Assembly (NCBI GenBank): GCA_017512705.1
Contig: JAFWEX010000105.1
Coordinates: 62,001 to 126,000, forward strand
DNA length: 64,000 bases
Origin: Paenibacillus sp.
Lineage (GTDB): Bacteria; Bacillota; Bacilli; Paenibacillales; Paenibacillaceae
Reading direction: 5' to 3'
Shown here in pieces: positions 25,801 to 33,524 of this stretch. The first letter of the stretch is position 1. Every line of letters begins with the position of its first letter. The notes under the pieces are model-generated. The model did not search any database. It saw only the letters and a program-made list of their open reading frames with translations, and had not been told where the DNA came from. A program made the translations under genes and the position numbers.

Positions 25801-26252
25801 TGGACACAGACATTCGCAGAGCAGTGAATAAGACCATTGAAGATGGCTTCACGGAAGTAAGTTATTCACTATGTCACGGAGATATGGGAAATTTGGAGCT
25901 GATTTTACTCGCGGCGGACTACTGGCAGGATGACACATTGGAAGCATACGCTTATCAAATGGCAGACTATATCATTACTAAGGTTAGAGAGGATAACGGT
26001 CATTGGAGATGTGGCATTCCAAGTCGTCAACAAATACCAGGGCTCATGCTGGGTCTCGCCGGAATCGGATACCAGTTACTGCGGCTGTACAATCGTAAAC
26101 TACCTTCCGTACTTATGATGGAAGGGCCAGCGCGCCATGATGAGCAGGAGATTAAACAGATCACACAGCAGGATATGGTGGAGATGGCTTCTGCCAGACA
26201 GCATCAGGTTACAGCAGAATCGGCATCTGAATCAGGAGAGTCTTATGTTTAA
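22899..26252 (+). CDS. lanM: Class II lanthipeptide synthetase (LanM)
   Basis: 1117 residues. The N-terminal 650 or so residues are the dehydratase domain (DUF4135), with 'HNGGASVLRLKFTGDVNVMYKPRDM' (split), 'NATDMHMENIVAQGEHPFFVDLESLL' (split; a kinase-like site that phosphorylates Ser/Thr before elimination). The C-terminal part is a LanC-type cyclase with 'GIAHGNAGICLSLARL', 'YWCNGAPGLGIAR' and 'SLCHGDMGNLE'. Zinc ligands Cys942, Cys992 and His993 are present, so both reactions should work. It dehydrates LanA Ser/Thr and closes thioether rings. ATG 22899 follows AAAGGGAGA; the frame also runs further upstream but without a good site. Confidence 0.95.
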   Translation: MSIQEQLNNSRWGDALYLKEKYKQFELETGAEFSMDPQPTGDVSSDDERMKLWLDQFFQDQERLADRFQAESMEIHKVNALFHTPNFRYAFADMVWHQELQKTFLENEHEDITYFIEGKTDEIPFFEFSQPFLERSIQIMKESLSEGYDWLDKRRVIGLVLKTVSDKVFHLSAKTLIYELNKARLQEELVGDDSRQRYLHFVSQQMQTREQILNLLLEYPVLARGIAEQTLRINQNMIRVLERLTADRLELESLFDVKLDRLEDIEFLGDSHNGGASVLRLKFTGDVNVMYKPRDMAIDTAFAGLLHWFNEQENGLPFRITKTLDRSEYGWQQFIAYEEVASLDEAERFFERQGQYLAILYALNATDMHMENIVAQGEHPFFVDLESLLHNQPFKYMEEKQQYTALEKTLSILNDSVLKTSMLPTLDSNALYHSDLSGLAGDIEQVLNTYEIHDKNTDMMRIKRSKIAVTRFSHLPSYNQSPIKPERYIYRLKEGFCRTYRSIMEQKDRFISEVRHHFHGCAVRTIVRPTVTYFTLIEAGSHPKYLRNGLDKSLLFDMMWAIVRQDRNREKLVSYECHDLLHGDVPMFKTLIGEKILFHHSDDQPIEGVYDSDILTQTETKVQAMNEDDMDMQWEFTERTLQTKYVLERSFAMEKSTESVRPDELSGHQISTTRADYLREAVKIGDYIKGISIMGDEGDTVSWISMGMDADEKLIYKSSELGLYNGVTGIAYFYLYLGQETGEEKYKEMVGLCIQTAWEMIRKNMDRNISLFTGYGSLLYLLVHKAKVYSEQDVHPDMLELLDILDEMVEEDERLDVISGCAGTIIACVDLYTMFHLPRALDTATRCANRLLQLAQPMEQGIAWVTSAINKVPLSGIAHGNAGICLSLARLYRVTGHQPYLEACLEGMKYEENIYSPEVNNWKDLRFTDGNVSEEHYVMYWCNGAPGLGIARVGTAQELSFQGPIEALDTDIRRAVNKTIEDGFTEVSYSLCHGDMGNLELILLAADYWQDDTLEAYAYQMADYIITKVREDNGHWRCGIPSRQQIPGLMLGLAGIGYQLLRLYNRKLPSVLMMEGPARHDEQEIKQITQQDMVEMASARQHQVTAESASESGESYV

Positions 26253-28467
26253 ACGTTCAGTATTTAGTCGTCTGCGTGGCAAGAGACAGCGGAAAATCCC
26301 TGTGAAATTGCAAATGAATCAATATGATTGCGGGCCAAGTTGCCTGCATATGTTGCTTGCGTACCACGGCTACGAAGCCGATTTTACCGATCTGAAGGAA
26401 CGTTTCTCCATGTTGGGGAGCGGACGTGACGGAAGCTCGATGCTGAAAATGAAAGAGGTAGCGGAAACCTATCATTTGAAGGGTGTAGCTAAAAAGGCAC
26501 CTGTGCCTGCACTAAACAATGACTTTTTACCAGTCATTTGTTTCTGGGAGCAGCGACATTTTATTGTGCTTGAAGAGATTAAGGCGGGAAAGTTATATAC
26601 CATTGTTGATCCCGCCATGGGAAGAATGACCATAACTAAACAGGAATTTGAAGAGAAATATTCAGGTATTTTTCTACTGGTATATCCGGATGAAAACTTT
26701 GTACCTTTTTCAGAGAAAAAGATGAGCAAAGTGGCCTATTTCAAAGATTTGATTCGTAGCAACAAAAAATATTTTGTATGGGCTGTAATGCTAGCTCTAG
26801 GATTGCAGCTCGTTTCGGTACTTTTTCCGTTCTTGATGCAGGTGTCTATTGATGCGGTGACGGGCACAGAGGGATACTCCATTTTTCCTATACTAATCAC
26901 CAGTGTAATCTTGTTAACCTTGTTTCAGATCGGTTTTGGTTATTTGAAGGATATGTGTATTGTCCGCCTTCAGGAAGTGCTGGATTCGCAGTTAACTACC
27001 AATTTTGTGTCCCACATGTTGAAGCTCCCGTATCAATATTTTGAGATTCGCTCTCGTGGTGACCTGATGATGCGGATTAACAGCAATATCACCATTCGGG
27101 AGATTTTGTCCCAGAAAATGATCTCTACGTTCATCAATTTATTTTTAATTGTGGTGACATTTACGTACATCGTCATTCAATCGAGGATTATTGCGTTCAC
27201 GTTGCTAGGTATAGGGCTAACACAGGTTCTTATTTTTGCATATACGCGCAGCAGGTTCAAAAAACTGACGCAAACTCAGATTGTAGCTCAGAGCTTGGCA
27301 GGATCCTTTATGACCGAAGTGTTAGAAGGGATTTCAACGATTAAATCGCTTGGCATCGAGCAACGTACGGAAGAGAAATGGCGGCTGTTATTCAAACGGC
27401 AGCTTGCTACGGTGAAAGAAAAGGCGATTTTTCAGACCAGAGTGAACACAATAACGAACACGTTGAATTTTATGACACCGATGCTTATTTTGCTCGTGGG
27501 CCTGTACCAGATTATGCAGGGCAACATGACGCTAGGTATGCTTGTTTCATTCCAGTCCCTGGCCGCGCTGTTCCTAGGTCCACTTAATTCACTTGCCTTA
27601 ATGCTGAATGAATTCGTGATGGCGGACGCGTTGCTGGATCGAATCTATGATGTGATTATGGCGGAAGAAGGCCATTCGGATCAGAAGAAATCAACGGAGA
27701 GAGTGCAGGCGATTCAGCTTCAGGGAGATATTACGATTGATCAAGTGAGCTTTAAATATACTGAATATAGTAATCATGTGCTGGATAACATTAGCATGAC
27801 CATTAAAGCAGGACAGAAGATTGCTCTCGTTGGTAGATCAGGCTCAGGGAAAAGCACTTTGGCTAAATTGCTAGTAGGGTTATATGCACCTACGCATGGA
27901 AATATTTATTTTGATGGAATTCATGCGGAAGAGCTAGAGCCTAAAGATATCCGCAATCAAGTTAGCATTGTTCTGCAGGATAATTTTGTGTTCAATAATA
28001 CTGTTTATGATAACATCAGGCTGCATGCGGAAGAAGCAACAACAGAAGAGGTGACGTTTGCTGCAAAACTGGCAGATATCCATGCCGATATTGAACGGAT
28101 GCCGATGAAATATAACACGCTGATTTCAGAGGCGGGTTCCAATCTGTCTGGAGGTCAGAAACAACGTGTAGCTCTTGCACGGGCACTTGTGAGTAGACCT
28201 AAAATTCTGCTCTTAGATGAGGCAACGAGTGCACTGGATACGTTAACGGAAACGACAATAGCAAGTAATTTAAGCATGTTGAAATGTACCCAGATCATTA
28301 TTGCCCACAGGTTGAGTACGATTCGAAATGCGGATAAGATCTATGTACTGGATCAAGGAAAACTTGTGGATGCTGGAACACATGATGAACTGGTTGCAAG
28401 GTGTGCGGAATACCAGCGCCTCGTAGGTGAACAGCTCAATGAGGCTCAGCTCAGACAATATGGGTAG
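26245..28467 (+). CDS. lanT: Lanthipeptide-processing ABC transporter with C39 peptidase (LanT)
   Basis: 740 residues. Residues 20-150 form a C39 cysteine peptidase with Cys29 ('NQYDCGPSC'), His105 ('QRHFIVL') and Asp122 ('TIVDPAMG'), the triad that cuts after GG or GA. Six transmembrane helices follow, then an ATPase with Walker A '[12 protein letters not shown]' near residue 531, signature 'NLSGGQKQRVALARAL' and Walker B 'ILLLDEATSALD'. It removes the LanA leader and exports the peptide. ATG 26245 has AGGAGAG upstream and overlaps lanM by 8 nt, so the two are coupled. A terminator follows, so no LanP protease gene lies in this transcript. Confidence 0.95.
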   Translation: MFKRSVFSRLRGKRQRKIPVKLQMNQYDCGPSCLHMLLAYHGYEADFTDLKERFSMLGSGRDGSSMLKMKEVAETYHLKGVAKKAPVPALNNDFLPVICFWEQRHFIVLEEIKAGKLYTIVDPAMGRMTITKQEFEEKYSGIFLLVYPDENFVPFSEKKMSKVAYFKDLIRSNKKYFVWAVMLALGLQLVSVLFPFLMQVSIDAVTGTEGYSIFPILITSVILLTLFQIGFGYLKDMCIVRLQEVLDSQLTTNFVSHMLKLPYQYFEIRSRGDLMMRINSNITIREILSQKMISTFINLFLIVVTFTYIVIQSRIIAFTLLGIGLTQVLIFAYTRSRFKKLTQTQIVAQSLAGSFMTEVLEGISTIKSLGIEQRTEEKWRLLFKRQLATVKEKAIFQTRVNTITNTLNFMTPMLILLVGLYQIMQGNMTLGMLVSFQSLAALFLGPLNSLALMLNEFVMADALLDRIYDVIMAEEGHSDQKKSTERVQAIQLQGDITIDQVSFKYTEYSNHVLDNISMTIKAGQKIALVGRSGSGKSTLAKLLVGLYAPTHGNIYFDGIHAEELEPKDIRNQVSIVLQDNFVFNNTVYDNIRLHAEEATTEEVTFAAKLADIHADIERMPMKYNTLISEAGSNLSGGQKQRVALARALVSRPKILLLDEATSALDTLTETTIASNLSMLKCTQIIIAHRLSTIRNADKIYVLDQGKLVDAGTHDELVARCAEYQRLVGEQLNEAQLRQYG

Positions 28468-28535
28468 AGCATGTTATTTATGAGTATGTGCTGACTCTGC
28501 TGGATTGGAATAAAAGACACCATACTAAAAAGTAA

Positions 28536-28579
28536 GCTTTCTTTTGGACACCAATCGGTGTTTGAAAGAAAGTTTTTTG
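28536..28579 (+). terminator. Terminator of the lan operon
   Basis: GCTTTCTTT...ACACC (28536-28552) pairs with GGTGT...AAAGAAAGT (28557-28573) around a small internal loop, followed by TTTTTT. Confidence 0.82.
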
Positions 28580-28795
28580 TCTTTAATAGGATAAAAGTTA
28601 GAGGTTTGTTGGTACAACCGCCTTATAACTGGGTAATATACACCCAAATATAAGCATGAATCATCTAGGAGAAAAGTTCCAGGAAAACGCTCCTGTGAGC
28701 CGATGTGTCTTATGTTGATTTTGTACTATGATGCATGTAACAGTTGAAAGGGGCGCTCTTTGCTTACATCGGTTTGAGCCAAAGGGGGAATTGTT
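28580..28795 (+). other. Upstream region of the lipase/lipoprotein locus
   Basis: AT-rich gap with a -10-like TATGAT near 28727 but no clear -35. It ends in a strong AAAGGGGGA ribosome binding site at 28781-28789, which sits upstream of an ATT and not of any ATG, GTG or TTG in the frame that continues into the lipoprotein. Confidence 0.4.
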
Positions 28796-29155
28796 ATTCC
28801 GCGCACCAAATGGACGAGAAGTTTATTCACACTGATGATGGTGTTCACTATATTGCTGGGAGGGTGTCAGAACATGACAGAGGGCCAGAAGCAAGCCTAT
28901 TTTCAAGAAGCGGAAAAGAAGGCTGTGCGTTACTTTAAAGATAAGTTCGAACTGGATGTTGTCATTACGAGCAAGGAGTTATTGCCTGAGATGGCGCTTG
29001 ATTCGATTGCGTTAGAAGGACATGTCACAGAACATCAGGATCAGGAATTCACTATTTCCTATGATTACACCGAGAAAAAAATGAAGAATTTCGGAATGAG
29101 TCCTGCGATTAAAGAAGCCATTATTGCAAAAGGGTATGATCCTTTTGAAAAGTAA
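28796..29155 (+). CDS. Small lipoprotein, candidate immunity protein of lipase 1 (apparent ATT start)
   Basis: Taken from ATT 28796 this is a 119-residue lipoprotein: basic n-region (PRTKWTR), hydrophobic core and LGGC lipobox with Cys24, then a small soluble domain ending in 'KGYDPFEK'. The only ATG (28835) would leave an 11-residue stub before the lipid Cys and has no ribosome binding site. AAAGGGGG sits 7 nt before the ATT. The paralogue at 30570-30929 has exactly the same length and Cys position, which supports the ATT. The domain resembles cystatin-like DUF4467 lipoproteins such as TilA, immunity factor of the type VII-secreted lipase TslA; that link is inferred from gene context and size. 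Confidence 0.7.
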   Translation: MPRTKWTRSLFTLMMVFTILLGGCQNMTEGQKQAYFQEAEKKAVRYFKDKFELDVVITSKELLPEMALDSIALEGHVTEHQDQEFTISYDYTEKKMKNFGMSPAIKEAIIAKGYDPFEK

Positions 29156-29184
29156 TCAAATGATTTGATAGAGGTGAGTGAAAC

Positions 29185-30459
29185 GTGGGAACTAAACCCA
29201 AGGTTGATGACGAAACATACCACGTGATGTCTGAACTAGCTTACAAAAATGCGAAAGCCGGCACGGAATACGCCAATCTTCCGGGCTGGAAAGTACTGGA
29301 TACACACGGCAATAAAAAATCCGGTCTTGATGCGGTGACCTTCTACAATCCCGAGACGAAACAAGCAGTCATTGCTTACCGAGGGACAGAAGGAACGGCT
29401 CCATTTGATCGCAGCGGGCCGGATTTTTTTGCGGATGCACAGATTGCTGTACCTGCAGCAGCAAGAAAAATTGCTGATATAACTCCAGATTGGTTAGCCG
29501 GAGGTATTCAAAAGGTAAGGGATATCACTGGTTTGAACAAAGTGGAGGAGGAAGTCAGAGACATAAGTATTAAAATTGTTGATAAAGAATATAATCCTCT
29601 ACCTAATCAGATGTATGAAGCTGAGGACTATGCGAGGGATATGAAGAAAAAATACAAGGATCTAGACTTCTCCCTGACGGGTCATTCACTTGGTGGTGGG
29701 CATGCGCAGTATGCAGCAGCTCATACGGGAATGACGGCAGTTACTTTCAGTGCTCCTTCTGTTATCGCCAATCTTCCTTCACACTTGAAGCGCAAAGCAG
29801 AAGAAGGTGGTTTTGATTCACAGATCATTAACTACGGACATCCTGGTGATTTCGTCGCAAGTGGTTTCTTTGATGGATACGATCGGCATGTTGGATCCAC
29901 ATATTATATCAACTCCAATTATAAAGATATGAACGATAGGATGAGCGGAATAGAAAAATTATATCATACTGTGTGGGGTGATTATCACAAACTGAAACAG
30001 TACAAGTTCAAGAATGGGTATATCTCTAATGACCTCTATGATTCAGTCACTGGAGAGAAAATCAATTCTTCTCCACGCGAACCTTCCAATGTTTTGACTA
30101 ACCTTGCAGCCTTTGCGCGAAGTTCTGGAGCTTATACAGGCGGTCTATTGGGAGGAATCGCCGCAACAGCTTCCGGTCTGATTCAGGTAACTCCGGAAGA
30201 ACTCAAAAGTGTGGCCTCCCGTTGGAAACAGAATGCCCAACAGTGTAATGCGGAACTGAATCAAGTGCGGACTCGTATGGCCCAGTATTTACATTCAAGC
30301 CGTAGCCGCAGACTGGAGCCGATTGTCACCCAGTTAGATGCGTCAATCCAGGAATTGAGTACATGGCATATGAAGCATACAAGTCAGTTCTTGAACTTTA
30401 TTGATGAGAAGGCCGATGCCTTCCGGCAAGCGGATGAACGTCCGGTTCAATTTAACTAA
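29185..30459 (+). CDS. Class 3-type lipase with C-terminal WXG100-like domain (lipase 1)
   Basis: 424 residues. Residues 1-250 are an alpha/beta-hydrolase lipase: 'AVIAYRGTEG' oxyanion region, nucleophile elbow 'LTGHSLGGG' with Ser168, and 'HPGDFVASGFF' carrying the likely catalytic Asp. After a Gly/Ala-rich linker, residues 335-424 form a helical hairpin with 'ASRWKQN' and 'STWHMKHTSQFL', resembling WXG100/LXG targeting domains but placed at the C-terminus. There is no signal peptide. This reversed order matches TslA-type type VII lipase toxins. GTG 29185 has GAGGTGAG upstream. The preceding lipoprotein is the probable immunity partner. No secretion apparatus gene is in this window. Confidence 0.8.
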   Translation: MGTKPKVDDETYHVMSELAYKNAKAGTEYANLPGWKVLDTHGNKKSGLDAVTFYNPETKQAVIAYRGTEGTAPFDRSGPDFFADAQIAVPAAARKIADITPDWLAGGIQKVRDITGLNKVEEEVRDISIKIVDKEYNPLPNQMYEAEDYARDMKKKYKDLDFSLTGHSLGGGHAQYAAAHTGMTAVTFSAPSVIANLPSHLKRKAEEGGFDSQIINYGHPGDFVASGFFDGYDRHVGSTYYINSNYKDMNDRMSGIEKLYHTVWGDYHKLKQYKFKNGYISNDLYDSVTGEKINSSPREPSNVLTNLAAFARSSGAYTGGLLGGIAATASGLIQVTPEELKSVASRWKQNAQQCNAELNQVRTRMAQYLHSSRSRRLEPIVTQLDASIQELSTWHMKHTSQFLNFIDEKADAFRQADERPVQFN

Positions 30460-30569
30460 TAACAGGTTCCAATGGAGGATAAGAGCGTCCAATTGCTTGG
30501 AAACCGAAAAAAGTCTGATTTCATAGCATGTATGTATGACATGAGATCAATCCGAAGAGGGTGGCCCGT

Positions 30570-30929
30570 ATGAAATCAATGCGAAAATATGCGTTTTTAT
30601 TTTGTCTAATTATACTATCTGCATTTATTTTAGGGGGTTGTCAGCGCATGAATGCTAATGAGGACGAGGCATTGTTGCAGGAAGCGGAGAATATTGCGAT
30701 CCAGCATATGAAAGAAAAATATGATCTTGATGTGGTGATCACCAGTGAAAAGAAACTGCCAAGAAAGGCGGTTGCTGAAATATCACTCAAAGGACATGTC
30801 GTTGATCAGGAAGAACAACGATTCAATCTGTACGTGAATTACGAAAGAAAAGAAGTTACTAGTATGGGCATGAGTGAAGACTTTAAACAGCTATTAATCG
30901 ATAAAGGCTACGATCCATTCAAAAAGTGA
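30570..30929 (+). CDS. Small lipoprotein, candidate immunity protein of lipase 2
   Basis: 119 residues, with a lipoprotein signal peptide (basic start, hydrophobic core, LGGC, Cys24) and a domain clearly paralogous to the protein at 28796-29155: shared 'DVVITS', 'LKGHV', 'GMSxxxK' and 'KGYDPF' ending. ATG 30570 has AGAGGG 8 nt upstream; the GTG at 30561 overlaps that site. The two lipoproteins differ in most other positions, as expected if each neutralises its own lipase. Anchoring outside the membrane would place it where an incoming lipase acts. Confidence 0.82.
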   Translation: MKSMRKYAFLFCLIILSAFILGGCQRMNANEDEALLQEAENIAIQHMKEKYDLDVVITSEKKLPRKAVAEISLKGHVVDQEEQRFNLYVNYERKEVTSMGMSEDFKQLLIDKGYDPFKK

Positions 30930-30965
30930 GTAATAACGACTTCTTAATTTAGGGGGAGTTCATAG

Positions 30966-32258
30966 TTGAGTAAAATAGATGATGAAACGTATAAAGAGAT
31001 GTCGAGACTTGCTTACGAGGATCTGGAAGCGGGGGATGAATACGATACGCTCCCTGGCTGGAAAGTGCTTGAGGACACGCATGGTAACGGGTATTCCGGG
31101 TTTGATGCGGTAACCTTCTATAACCCCGAAACAAGTGAGGCGGTAATTGCATACCGCGGTACAGAGGGAAGCGCCGGTTGGGATCGCAAAGGGAGAGACT
31201 TATTTGCCGATGCACAGATAGGTCTGCCAGAGCTCGGGAGGAAGATTGACCAGAAGACAGACTTTACACCGGATTGGATATCGAGCGGCGTGCAGAAAGT
31301 AAAGGACGTTACTGGAATAACGAAGCTAGAAAATACCAAGGGTGATGTTGATAAATTTCTAGATAAACATCTGAGTTTTCAACCCAACCAAATGTATGAA
31401 GCAGAAGATTATGCGAAGGATATGCAAAATAAGCATAAAGATCTGAACTTTTCACTAACAGGACACTCACTTGGAGGCGGTAATGCCCAGTACGCGGCCG
31501 CTTACACTGGATTACAAGCGGTCACTTTTAGTGCACCGTCTGTCATCTCCAGCCTTACACCAGAGATGAAGCGCAAAGCTGAAGAAGGTGGATTCGATGG
31601 GCAGATTACGAACTATGCTCATCCTGGTGATTTTGTAGCGAGTGGTTTCTTCGATGGGTATGATCGTCATGTTGGTTCAACGTACTACATCGATTCTAAT
31701 TATCAAGACATGAACAAGGGTGGTTTTGGAGGCATAAAGGAGAAGATCGACAATACGTTTGAAGGAAATAAGTATCACGAGCTTGATCGGTATGCATTCG
31801 ATGAAAACGGCTATATTGCTAACGATCTATATGACCCGGTGACCGGAGAGAAAATCAATTACTCCCCGCGTGAGCCTTCCAACGTGTTAACTGATCTCGC
31901 TGCATTTATGCGTAATTTGGGATTTCAGGCCAGAGCTCTTGCTGGAGGTGTAGCGTCCGCAGCGGCGGCTTCCGGGTTGATTCAGGTAACGCCGGAAGAA
32001 CTCAAAAGCGTAGCAAGCCGCTGGAAGCAGAACGCTCAGCAGTGTAATTCGGAGTTGAATCAGATTAGACATCGTATGGCACAGTACCTGCATTCCAGCC
32101 GTAGTCGTAGGCTCGAACCGATTGTTACGCAGCTCGATGCATCCATCAGTGAGCTCAGTACTTGGCATATGAAGCATACGAGCCAGTTCTTGAACTTTAT
32201 CGATGAGAAGGCGGATGCTTTCCGGCAAGCGGATCAGACTCAGGTGAGTTTTAAATAG
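30966..32258 (+). CDS. Class 3-type lipase with C-terminal WXG100-like domain (lipase 2)
   Basis: 430 residues, paralogue of lipase 1 with the same order: lipase domain (Ser168 in 'LTGHSLGGG', Asp in 'HPGDFVASGFF'), Ala-rich linker, and helical targeting-like domain ('ASRWKQN', 'STWHMKHTSQFL'). The last 85 or so residues are nearly identical to lipase 1. The region between residues 70 and 135 and the segment after 'HVGSTYYI' diverge. TTG 30966 follows AGGGGGAG. It is preceded by its own lipoprotein and followed by a small helical protein, giving a pattern of immunity, lipase, immunity, lipase, helper. Confidence 0.8.
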   Translation: MSKIDDETYKEMSRLAYEDLEAGDEYDTLPGWKVLEDTHGNGYSGFDAVTFYNPETSEAVIAYRGTEGSAGWDRKGRDLFADAQIGLPELGRKIDQKTDFTPDWISSGVQKVKDVTGITKLENTKGDVDKFLDKHLSFQPNQMYEAEDYAKDMQNKHKDLNFSLTGHSLGGGNAQYAAAYTGLQAVTFSAPSVISSLTPEMKRKAEEGGFDGQITNYAHPGDFVASGFFDGYDRHVGSTYYIDSNYQDMNKGGFGGIKEKIDNTFEGNKYHELDRYAFDENGYIANDLYDPVTGEKINYSPREPSNVLTDLAAFMRNLGFQARALAGGVASAAAASGLIQVTPEELKSVASRWKQNAQQCNSELNQIRHRMAQYLHSSRSRRLEPIVTQLDASISELSTWHMKHTSQFLNFIDEKADAFRQADQTQVSFK

Positions 32259-32309
32259 GACAGGCGATTCTGCCAAGCCTTGAAAGTTAAATAGGAGAGG
32301 TGAACATGA

Positions 32310-32582
32310 GTGAGCGGACAATTGCTGGTGGAACTGAATGATCTGCGAATTGCGGAAAAAGAACTGTCGCAACTGCTTGTCCGTCTGCAAGCGGACGAAC
32401 AAGAGGCGAGAGCGCTGTACGCGCGTCTTAACGATTGGAAAGGGCAATCGGCAGACTATACACGAGAGCAGATTGAGGCATTCTTTGCAGGTCTGTCCTC
32501 ACGTATTCATTCCATTGAACAACAGAAGCAGACCTTGATTCAATATATTGAGATTATGATCCAGACGGATCAGGAACGTTAG
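32310..32582 (+). CDS. Small helical WXG100/Lap-like protein after the lipases
   Basis: 90 residues, almost entirely helical, Gln/Glu/Leu-rich, with a central 'NDWKGQSADY' turn that resembles the WxG bend between two helices in WXG100 and LXG-associated (Lap/TlaA) proteins. No signal peptide. GTG 32310 has GAGAGG 9 nt upstream; an ATG at 32306 in another frame is a dead end after 11 codons. Proteins of this shape bind the helical domain of type VII effectors before export. Here the likely clients are the two lipases upstream. The fold is inferred from pattern, not proven. Confidence 0.7.
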   Translation: MSGQLLVELNDLRIAEKELSQLLVRLQADEQEARALYARLNDWKGQSADYTREQIEAFFAGLSSRIHSIEQQKQTLIQYIEIMIQTDQER

Positions 32583-32593
32583 GGTGTTACAGC

Positions 32594-32650
32594 AAAAAGG
32601 AACCGTTGCGCAGGTGGAGATCATTCCACAGGTCAACGGTTCCTTTTTGT
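32594..32650. terminator. Bidirectional terminator between the lipase locus and ycnI
   Basis: AAAAAGGAACCGTTG (32594-32608) pairs with CAACGGTTCCTTTTT (32634-32648) around a 25-nt loop. The A-run and T-run on either side allow termination in both directions, suiting the convergent genes. Confidence 0.88.
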
Positions 32651-32665
32651 TTTGAACCTTCTAAA

Positions 32666-33466
32666 TTAGCGTTTTTTGCGGCGTGTTGCTAGAGCGATTC
32701 CCAGGAAGGACATGATTAATGCCAGGATGGATACAATCAACGTGGCTTGTTGCAATTTCAGAGTTCCTGGATCAGAGTCGGTATTGTTCGGTTCACCAGT
32801 CACCGTATCGGAAAGTGCATCGCCGAGAGTGGTATCTTCATCAGCTTTTTTGTCATCGGTTGTTGTGTCAGAAGTTGTACCGTTTGTCGCATTGCCAGCT
32901 GTACCTGCGCTGTCATGACCGTTACTTCCAGCACTATGGTGGTCACCACCAGTTGCAGTGTCACCAGTTGCTGGATCTTTGCTAATCGCTGTGATACTGT
33001 GCGGGTTGTTGTCGCCTGGCTGACCTGTCCATTCTACAATACTACCGTCACTATAGTATTGGAACGCATCCCAAGCTACTTCTGTTTCTGCTTCAGGGTT
33101 CTGTGCAACGAAGTTGAACTGTTGGAACTGACCCGCCAGTATACCTTGATTATCTCCATCAATCTCCCAAGTAATCGAAGTGACTTCGTTCGAGTCATTT
33201 TTCTCATTTGTAATCTTCCATCCGGCTAGTGGTTGGTATTGCTTAAATGCAACGCCTTCTGGAATTTTGAGTGTAATTTTGGTTGTAGGGAGTTCCTTCT
33301 CGGACGGTATTTTAATGGAATAAGTCTGCCAAGCACTGGTCTGTGCAACAGAAGGATTGACCGTCACGTGGGCGCTGGCTAATCCAGAGAACAGCAGAAA
33401 TGCTGCTGTACCTGTTGCCATAGCGGATGTTAGTTTGGATAACCATGATGTCTTCTTCAAAGTCAT
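32666..33466 (-). CDS. ycnI: YcnI-like copper-binding exported protein (DUF1775)
   Basis: 266 residues. The signal peptide ends 'GLASA', so the mature protein begins His-Val-Thr-Val-Asn. That N-terminal His is a copper ligand in B. subtilis YcnI. The DUF1775 domain continues with 'LKIPEGVAFKQYQPLAGWKI', 'WEIDGDNQGILAGQFQQFNFVAQNP' (split) and 'VEWTG'. A Thr/Asp/Gly-rich stretch with several His (residues 165-225) leads to a C-terminal membrane helix and Arg/Lys tail. It likely handles copper outside the membrane for the neighbouring YcnJ. Its ATG has AGGGG upstream. Confidence 0.88.
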   Translation of the reverse strand: MTLKKTSWLSKLTSAMATGTAAFLLFSGLASAHVTVNPSVAQTSAWQTYSIKIPSEKELPTTKITLKIPEGVAFKQYQPLAGWKITNEKNDSNEVTSITWEIDGDNQGILAGQFQQFNFVAQNPEAETEVAWDAFQYYSDGSIVEWTGQPGDNNPHSITAISKDPATGDTATGGDHHSAGSNGHDSAGTAGNATNGTTSDTTTDDKKADEDTTLGDALSDTVTGEPNNTDSDPGTLKLQQATLIVSILALIMSFLGIALATRRKKR

Positions 33467-33524
33467 AACCCCTCTCTTTTTTTACGAATAGGTTCAGATC
33501 TGAGTCCCTCTAAATATAAGCTTT

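Larger units (their letters stand above)
28796..32258 (+). repeat. Tandem duplication of a lipoprotein-lipase pair
   Basis: Two direct units, 28796-30459 and 30570-32258, each a 119-residue lipoprotein followed by a 424-430-residue lipase. The DNA coding for the lipase C-terminal domain (about 30180-30440 and 31980-32240) is the most similar part. The units have diverged in the lipoprotein and mid-lipase regions, so the duplication is not recent or has been under diversifying selection. Confidence 0.85.

Noticed and set aside
28744-28938. A 64-codon + strand frame starting with ATG before the first lipoprotein
   Set aside because: It runs into the lipoprotein gene in another frame and its product resembles no protein. 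The lipoprotein frame has a paralogue and a lipobox.
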